A stretch of DNA of 64,000 nucleotides, taken from Cotesia glomerata (taxonomy: Eukaryota; Arthropoda; Insecta; Hymenoptera; Braconidae). The DNA lies in the NCBI RefSeq assembly GCF_020080835.1, contig NC_058162.1, positions 23,398,885-23,462,884 on the forward strand, in the 5' to 3' direction. The translations under genes and the position numbers were made by a program. The notes beneath the pieces were generated by a model that searched no databases, was not told the DNA's origin, and was given only the letters and a program-made list of their open reading frames with translations. Each line of letters begins with the position of its first letter. The stretch's first letter is position 1. Shown one piece after another: positions 57,066 through 64,000 of the stretch.

Positions 57066-58179
57066 GATTATTTTATAATTTTATTTAGTACAGCTTAAAA
57101 AAATAAAAAAGTAGAAAACTAAAAATTTTCGTGAATGAATCTAAATAGTAATCCGTAATCAATAACTCAGAATAAATACTTCAAAATTAAAATAAATTAC
57201 AATACGATTACGGTATTAGAAATGAATGTCTAGAGACCTTGACATTGTAATTTTTCCATGTCCATTAAAGAAGTGTCTCTATATCACCACATTTTGTTAA
57301 ATAATAACAATAAGTACCACATTACATCACAAAATTAACTAAAAAATTGTGCGTCAGAGTTTTAAAAAAATCATCACTAAAAATAGTCGAATATTTTCGC
57401 AGAAAACTGGTGCGCAATTAAAATTTAATTAGGGCTTAATTTTTATCACTACACATGTAGAGATAAGATAAAAAAAAACTTAAAAACATTATTAAACTTC
57501 TTAAAGATTAAACAATATTCAACTTGTCTAATTGGATTTAATTGTTTATAAACAAATGATAAAAAAAATTAAATAATAAATCATGAAAATAAAGATAAAC
57601 TGTTTAGTATAAGTTATCGCGATATTTGGTTGTAATTCCGTATTACCGACTCATCTAATGGGAGGTAATTACTCATAGAGTGTGACTATGTGACTATTAT
57701 AGACGATTATACATATTTCGTTTATTATTACGGATTACGGATTATTTTATTATTCACGTACCGCTATGTGCGGTAGGTATAGTACGTCTGACGTCTTTAC
57801 ACCTGTATGAAGTAAATATTCAGCTTCGCTTGGTTTTAAGATAGTAATAATAATAATAACAATAATAATCATAATAATACACGCTAAGAATGTGATAACG
57901 AATGTTAGAATCACGGGAATTAGCCGGGTATAATACATGAATAAAGCCGTTTATAATTCACCGGATATTAAGTCAACGTAAAAAATAACTATGAAGACAG
58001 TGAAGATGAGTAAGAGATGGAAGATTAAGATTAGAGAGGGAAATTGAGATGAAGAAGCTGCTACCGGCTATAGGAAAAATAAAGACTCGCTCTAAACAGG
58101 AAATAATAAAACGGTAGCCACTGGGATGCACCTGTACCGATTTTCCCGGGTACGGGCTGGGTATTTATTCGTTGCTTAC
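57066..58179. other. upstream region between family B repeat and candidate leader exon
   Basis: Part is of normal complexity (57,600-58,060), unlike the flanking A/T runs, and could include 5' regulatory sequence if the leader exon is real. No defined promoter motif is claimed. Confidence 0.3.
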
Positions 58180-58234
58180 CTTCTTTTTGAGCCCTTTTAT
58201 TGCCTAGAAAATTACCAGTCAAGAGTGAAGACAT
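58180..58234 (-). promoter_or_regulatory. candidate dpy leader exon / alternative N-terminus
   Basis: On the minus strand an ATG at 58,234 opens MSSLLTGNFLGNKRAQKE and runs into a strong donor (AAGAAG then GTAAGC at 58,179). Joined to the acceptor five bases before the exon 1 ATG it stays in frame (adding A-K before MKHLW). Equally it may be an untranslated leader exon with the transcription start somewhere to its right. No TATA or initiator is convincing. The local sequence is more complex than the flanking AT-rich DNA. Inference only. Confidence 0.3.
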
Positions 58235-58904
58235 AAACTCTTGCACCTGCGAAATTACTTCCTTTTCGGGGTATTTAATCTTTGAAATGTATTAATTATC
58301 ATTTTATTTATTTTCTTACTTAAGTAAATGAAAACTTAATTAGCTTTTTTACATTAATGAGAATTTAATGTTTTAGTTTTGTAAAAAAATAAAATATTGG
58401 GTTGAATATTGAAGATAAGGATCATAAAACATAAGAGATCTTTTTTTTAAAGAATTTAATTCGTTTTTATCAATTTTTTATGTCTCTTTAAGATGAAACG
58501 TTTTAAATTAATTTTTATATTTTTAATAGTAATTAATCATTTATGGAAATTATTGTTAATAAACTTTAATAATATTGATTACTTAATATTTAATTAAGTT
58601 TCGATAAATAAGAATAAGCAGATGATTCTAAGCATGCGCAGTATAGGTGTCAATAATTGGGACTAAGGTATGTCAATAATTAGATCAATCAGTTTTTTAA
58701 CCTGTCAATAATTGGTGTATCCGGATAATCTATTTAATTATTTAAAATTAATTAGTAAATATCAGTGATTATCATTTTAAAAAAAGAAATTGATTAGTAA
58801 AAACATTACTTGAGACATTACCATAAACAAAATTAAATTATATTGATATTTGATTGCTTAAAAAAAATGAAATCATAACTTTATCTCTTATAGTGTCAAT
58901 AATT

Positions 58905-59900
58905 AGGGCTTTTACCTTTGTTAAAATTTAAAATCAAAATTTTTGATTAAAAATTGAAGATATCAAAAATCTTTTTTATAGAAAATTTAATTCACTACAA
59001 GAAAAGATCCTTATCAATTTTTCCGTATCTAATATTTCACCTAAAATTTTCAATTTTAATTCTAAAACTGTCCCGGCCCATAACCTGTAGATAAAACATA
59101 ATTTCACTAGTTTAATCTAAATTTATTTATCAGTACTTTACAATTGACATCCTCTAAAAAAATCACGTATTGTTAACTGTAGAACCTAATTACAATTACG
59201 AAAAAGAAAAAATCTAATCTTAAATCTTTTCAGCAGGAACTAAAAAATTAAAAATCCAAGGGCATCTATTACAAATCTAATCTACGAAAGCTGTATGTTC
59301 AATAATTGTTATTCGAAAATCTGGGCCCATAACTTCTTGTATCTCTCATATTTTATCCAATATTTAAGATGAAACGTCAAATATAACTTTTTATAGTTAA
59401 AATTAAAAATCAAAATCTTGGATTGAAAATTGATGATATGAAAAAAACATAAGAATTCTTTTTTATAGAAAACTAGGAATTTAAACTGCTTTAATTTTTC
59501 AACCAATAAGGAATTGGGGACCACATTTTTGCGATAATTCGATACTTAGTTAACTTCACACTTATTTTTATTCCATCTATTTTAATTAAGAAGATTTAAT
59601 TCGCTATAAAAAAGGTTTCTACCAATCTTCCATATCTCTTATAAATTATCCAAAATTTTTGATTTTAAATTTGAACTTCTGTCCCGGCCCATAACCTGTA
59701 GCTCAAACGTAATTTCACTAGTTAAATTTAAATTAATTTATCAGTACTTTACAATTGACATCCTCTAAAAAAAATCACGTATTGTTAACTCTAGAATCTA
59801 ATTACAATTACAAAAAAAAAACTAATCTTAAATCTTTTTAGCAGGAACTAAAAAATTAAAAATCCAAGGACATCTATTACAAATCTAATCTCCGAAAGCA
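58905..59900. repeat. family C dispersed repeat, two tandem copies
   Basis: A 5'-incomplete unit (58,905-59,300) is followed head-to-tail by a second (59,301-59,895) that carries a roughly 110-bp insert near 59,478-59,590. The junction CTACGAAAGCTGTATG-TTCAATAATTG is the same as at the ends of the other copies, showing that the unit is organised as a tandem or circularly permuted repeat. Confidence 0.55.
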
Positions 59901-59929
59901 ATGAGCAATGAACTTATATAATTAATAGA

Positions 59930-60290
59930 TGATGTAAGGATAATGACCTCAGTGTCCCCACTGGGACCGTTAATTGCGAAACGGAGGCAATTAGTTTATT
60001 ACTAAGTACACGAGGCATAAACAAAGGACATCATCTGTATTTTTTACGGCGATATAATCCTAACTGCAGAAATTACATAGGTATATCTCGACTTAGACAT
60101 ATGTTTATTAGTTGTAGCTGTCATTCTCAACACTCTGGAGGCCTAACGTAACCAGAGGACAGCAACAGGTCGAGGCGACAAATTACCACGGGAATTACCG
60201 CGATAAGACTAACGAGTGAGAGTCAGGGTCGTCTGGCTGTTGGATTCCTCGATGCTGAGGTTGGGAATAAGGAAGTAAAGTCTCTTTATT
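59930..60290. other. high-complexity block upstream of dpy
   Basis: Balanced composition with no convincing ORF, between the family C repeats and the AT-rich tandem array. It could be a promoter, enhancer or noncoding exon. The sequence alone does not decide. Confidence 0.3.
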
Positions 60291-60959
60291 ATATTACTTT
60301 TTATTATTACAATTATTAAAATAATTAGCTTCTTAACGTTAGATATTTATTATTTAAATTTATATTTTATATTTTATATTACAATTAAAATAATAAAATT
60401 ATTGTGCAGGTATTGAAATATTATCAAACGCGGATGCGCTCATATGATAATTTACTTTTATATTAATTATAAGCATCCTTTCTACTTAGCGCATGCTTAG
60501 CATTTTTATTTATACTCAGGTGTAAGTACTTTATATGTATGTGTATATTTGATTCGAAGAATTTAAAGTACTTGCTTTTTTATACTCTGTTGCAAGTTAT
60601 CCGTAAAAGTCCCGCGTAGGCGGCTGTTAAAGTTTAACGACAAGTTTAACTCGCTTTTTAATTTAAAACCGTACGTGGGTTTTGTTCCTTGAGATTTACA
60701 CCACATTTTTCGGTTAATTGTACTTTTTTTGGTGATTAACGGCCACGCGATGCAATTATAGAAATTACGTTATTCTCCTTGGGAATTAATAATAATAAAT
60801 AATTAAAATATAAATTGTTGATGATTATTTTTAGGAGCGCAGTCATTGTGACTTTTAGCTCATTAGCTATTCAGTGACAACTTGTTTGTTAAATAATTAA
60901 AATTATGTCATTATAATTTATAAAAACAAGTTAACTTTCATTTTATTTATTTTTTTTTT

Positions 60960-62620
60960 TTCAGGAAAAAATTTTTAAAAAAGGTAGAAAAATTTTTTGG
61001 ATATTAAAAAAATCAAAAAAAAATTTCTTATTAATATCTACTTGTTTTACAAATTTTTTAAAGTTGTTTAATGTAATAATTAATTAAAAAAAATTTTTTG
61101 TACATATTAAGAGACTATTTTTACATTTTACAGATTACTGATGAAAATTCAAAATTTTGCTGGATTTATAACGTTTTTTTTTTATTTTTTATATTTATGC
61201 TAATAAACAAGAAGAAAATTGTTTTATTATAAAATTTAAGTTTTTAAGATATTAAAAAAATTTCTTATTAAAATTTATTAGATTTATGAATTTTTTAAAG
61301 TTTTTAAATGTAATAATTAATTAAAAATAATTTTTTGTACATATTAATAGACTATTTTTATATTTTACAGATTACTGATGAAAGTTCTGAAAATTTACTA
61401 AATTTATAACAAGTTTTTTTTTATATTTATGCAAATATTCAAGAAAAAAATTTTAATTTAGAAAATGGACCAGTTATTATACTGAAATTAGTAGACACTT
61501 GATAATTCTTGGAATTTTTTATAATAAATTAATTATTATAAAAAAATGTTTGTAAAAAGTCGCACTTAGAATTTCAAAAATTTTTTTTTATGATAAAATT
61601 AAAATTTTTAAAATGTTAAAAAATATTCTTATTAACATTTACTAGTTTTATAAATTTTTTAAACTTGTTAAATGTAATAATTAATTTAAAAAAAGATTTT
61701 TTAGATATTAATAGAGTATTTTTATGTTTTACAGATTATTATTTTTTTTTTTTTTTTTTTATTTATTTAATTTATATGCCAAGGCAATAAGCCTAATGGC
61801 AAATACAAAAATGTAACAGTTTTATTTAATCATGTAAGTATTATAATGTATTATAATTATTATTTTAATTAATAGATTACTGATGAAGATTCTGAAAGTA
61901 TACTGAATTTATAACAAGTTGTTTTTTAATATTTATGCTAATAATCAAGAAAAATATTTTAATTTAGAAAATGGACCAATTATGCTACTAAAATTAGCTA
62001 AGACCTGAAAATTTTTGAAATTTTTATAACACATCAATTATTATAAAAAAAAAATATTTGTAAAAATTCGCACTTGTAATTTTTCAAAATTTTTTTATGA
62101 TTAAATAAAAATTTTTAAGATATTAAGAAAATTTCATATTAACATTAGTTAGTTTTATAAATTAACATTCATTAGTTTTATAAATTTTTTAAAGTTGTTA
62201 AATGTAATAATTAATTAAAAATTATTTTTTGTACATATTAATAGACTATTTTAATTTTTTTACAAATTACTGATGAAAATTCTGAAAATTTACTGAATTT
62301 TTGACGTTTTTTTTATATTTTAGCTGATAATCAAGAAAAAATTTTAATTTAGAAAATTTAGCAGTTATGATACAAAAATTAGCAGACTGAAAATTCTTGA
62401 AATTTTTTTATAACAAATCAATTATTATGAAAAAAATATTTTAAAAAATTCACAATTATAATTTTTTTTAATTTTTACATGTGAAATATTTTTGCTAAAT
62501 TTTTTTTATTACAATTTAATTATTATAAAAATCTAAAAAATTGTTAAATGTCTCAAAATTATTTTTTTTATTAAAAAATCAAAATACTGCTGAATAAATT
62601 ACTATATTTATAACAAATTT
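60960..62620. repeat. degenerate AT-rich tandem repeat upstream of dpy
   Basis: The block TTAAATGTAATAATTAATTA...TTTTTTGTACATATTAATAG...TTTACAGATTACTGATGAAA recurs at about 61,070, 61,308, 61,668 and 62,200, separated by related TTAGAAAATGGACC... segments. There is no coding potential. Confidence 0.5.
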
Positions 62621-63559
62621 TTGATTACATTCCAGCTAATTGAAAAAAAATTATATTTAAATAAAAAAATATTTTTCCCAGGGTATGTAAAATTTTTTAT
62701 AATTTAATTTATATCCACTCTTTTATCATCAATAAAATACAATTTTTTTCTAGGAATGAAAAAAGATCAATTAATTATATTAATGAAATTAGTGCCCATG
62801 AAAATAATGACGTTTTTACAACTATAGAGACCTCGACATGGATTGCAACTCTCACGCGTAGGAAGATCACCGATCGCCGGATGATCTATGAACACGATCG
62901 ACAATCATGAAGTTTTTAATGTTAGCATTACATAACTAAGCGGCATGTGGCCAAATATGCAACAGTAATAGTAATAAGCAATACATAACATGTTGTTTCA
63001 TTTATATTAATTTCATTATCATCAAGATGGTTTATTGCACTCTGCATCGTCATCCTGACGGTTCATTTGATTTTACGTCACGTGCATCCGGTAATCGAGC
63101 GCTTCCGGCGACCAAATTCTCGAAGAAAATTATCAAAGAATATTTTTCTATTTAAAATAACTTTCTTTATTTTTTAATCAATTATATTCAACAAAAATAT
63201 TAAAAATTAATTCATTTTATTTTTATTATTTCAGTTAAAGGCTGATAATTGTTTCATAAATGTAATGCCACTATCTCGACCATTCACCGTGATTCATGTT
63301 AACTTGTTTCTCGTTTATAACAGCGAAAGTAAACTTTATGTCATTAAAGTAGATCACCTGAGCTAAAAGTTTATTATAATGATAGTGAGCAGAAAATTGT
63401 TTTACAAAATATTACTAGCGTAATAAATAATGGCCTTTATTATTACTCAATTACATTTAATAAACTGCAAAGGAGTATTAAAAAAAAATAACTCAATCAT
63501 TTTTTTTTAATTAACTGTGAGAAAATTTCTAAGATTATCAACAAGTGACAAGTTACGCG
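62621..63559. other. upstream noncoding region
   Basis: Mostly AT-rich, with two more complex blocks (about 62,815-62,920 and 63,030-63,125). The second contains TTACGTCACGTGCA, overlapping CRE-like and E-box words. No gene is seen. Confidence 0.3.
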
Positions 63560-63595
63560 CACGCGGGCGGACCGGGTTCGATTCCCAGCTCCGAT
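63560..63595 (+). repeat. tRNA-like T-arm / pol III B-box relic
   Basis: GGTTCGATTCC at 63,575-63,585 is an exact B-box, with a near-complete T stem (CCGGG/CCCAG, one mismatch). No A-box or 5' acceptor half is found 30-60 bases upstream, so it is not an intact tRNA. More likely a tRNA-derived SINE remnant or half tRNA. Confidence 0.45.
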
Positions 63596-63699
63596 AAAGT
63601 AAATAATTTTTTTATGAATTAAAATCATTCAACCGAAAAAAAATATATGTTTCTTTAATTGTTTCTTATATATATATGTTTCTATAAATATATGTCTCT

Positions 63700-64000
63700 T
63701 TAGTTTACCGTTAGAATATATCTTTAATTTATGTATTAGTAGAGCAATCTGGCCTAATGCTCTGAAAAAAGCTGAAATTATCCCTATTCTTAAATCTGGC
63801 GATAAACACCTGGCAACAAATTACAGGCCAATATCACTAATATCTAATTTAGCTAAAATATTTCAAAAAATAATATATGTAAGATTGTATGAATTTTGTA
63901 TTAGTAATAACTTGATATCAGACAAGCAATTTGGTTTTATGAAGAACAGAGGTACAGATGATGCTCTCGCTTTTACCTCTAGTTTTATATACGATAATTT
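63700..64000 (+). mobile_element. non-LTR retrotransposon (LINE) reverse-transcriptase fragment, runs off right edge
   Basis: One plus-strand frame reads IWPNALKKAEIIPILKSGD, then NYRPISLISNLAKIFQK, then ISDKQFGFMKNRGTDDAL. These are the hallmark blocks of the N-terminal half of a LINE reverse transcriptase (W-x-x-A-x-I-x-P-I-x-K-x-G-D, N-Y-R-P-I-S-L, Q-F-G-F). Homology fades leftwards near 63,700 into simple AT-rich sequence, so the copy is either 5'-truncated or its upstream part is unrecognisable. It is consistent with a Jockey/CR1-type clade. The clade cannot be fixed from about 100 residues. Confidence 0.88.

Noticed and set aside
57750..57938. Minus-strand 62-codon frame with a hydrophobic segment upstream of dpy
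   Set aside because: The hydrophobic run (IMIIIVIIIITI) is simply a translated (ATT)n tract. No splice or start evidence.
59309..59524. Minus-strand 71-codon frame
   Set aside because: Lies wholly in the family C repeat and is not maintained in the other copies.
63541..63600. Intact tRNA gene
   Set aside because: Only the B-box/T-arm is present. No A-box, anticodon arm or matching acceptor stem.

Overview
The window looks like nuclear DNA of an insect. It is dominated by one gene on the minus strand, which I identify as dumpy (dpy), the giant extracellular protein that anchors epithelia to the apical matrix and cuticle. Coding DNA is of balanced composition. Introns and upstream DNA are extremely AT-rich and full of short inverted-repeat elements. 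This contrast and the compact 65-90 nt introns would suit a hymenopteran such as a parasitoid wasp, but that placement is inference.

Layout, in transcription order (right to left). Bases 55,375-64,000 are upstream/5' DNA: a possible leader exon near 58.2 kb, dispersed repeats, a tRNA-like B-box relic and a LINE reverse-transcriptase fragment at the right edge. Exon 1 (55,319-55,369) encodes a signal peptide and exon 2 an LDL-receptor class A-like module. Exons 3-12 (41,998-49,471) encode EGF and calcium-binding EGF modules. Exon 13 (32,174-40,543) is one 8.37-kb exon of EGF and short Cys-rich modules. Exons 14-18 (22,523-30,524) are small or medium linker exons. Exon 19 (12,549-21,653) is a 9.1-kb exon where the EGF-DPY-EGF array begins. 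Exons 20-32 (6,281-12,477) are thirteen exons of one or two EGF-DPY-EGF modules each. Exon 33 (6,192 leftwards) is open to base 1 and runs out of the window. Together the 33 exons give 31,990 coding nt (about 10,663 codons) with consistent splice phase at every junction. The C-terminal part (in fly Dumpy, the PIGSFEAST repeats and the ZP domain) lies beyond the left edge.

The most striking result is a hidden higher-order repeat. From exon 19 to base 1 the roughly 100-residue modules follow a strict period of three (one G-[DN]-P-Y-type module followed by two P-P-type modules). Over most of that length the G-[DN]-P-Y module also alternates between a long and a short first EGF, giving a period of six modules (about 1.89 kb). 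The register crosses exon boundaries unchanged.

Other points of interest: a candidate two-exon small gene on the plus strand in dumpy intron 2 (51,761-52,100); an ATG with a signal-peptide-like sequence just upstream of exon 19; a piggyBac-like MITE with TTAA ends beside exon 12; several other inverted-repeat elements; and a possible Mutator-type transposase fragment.
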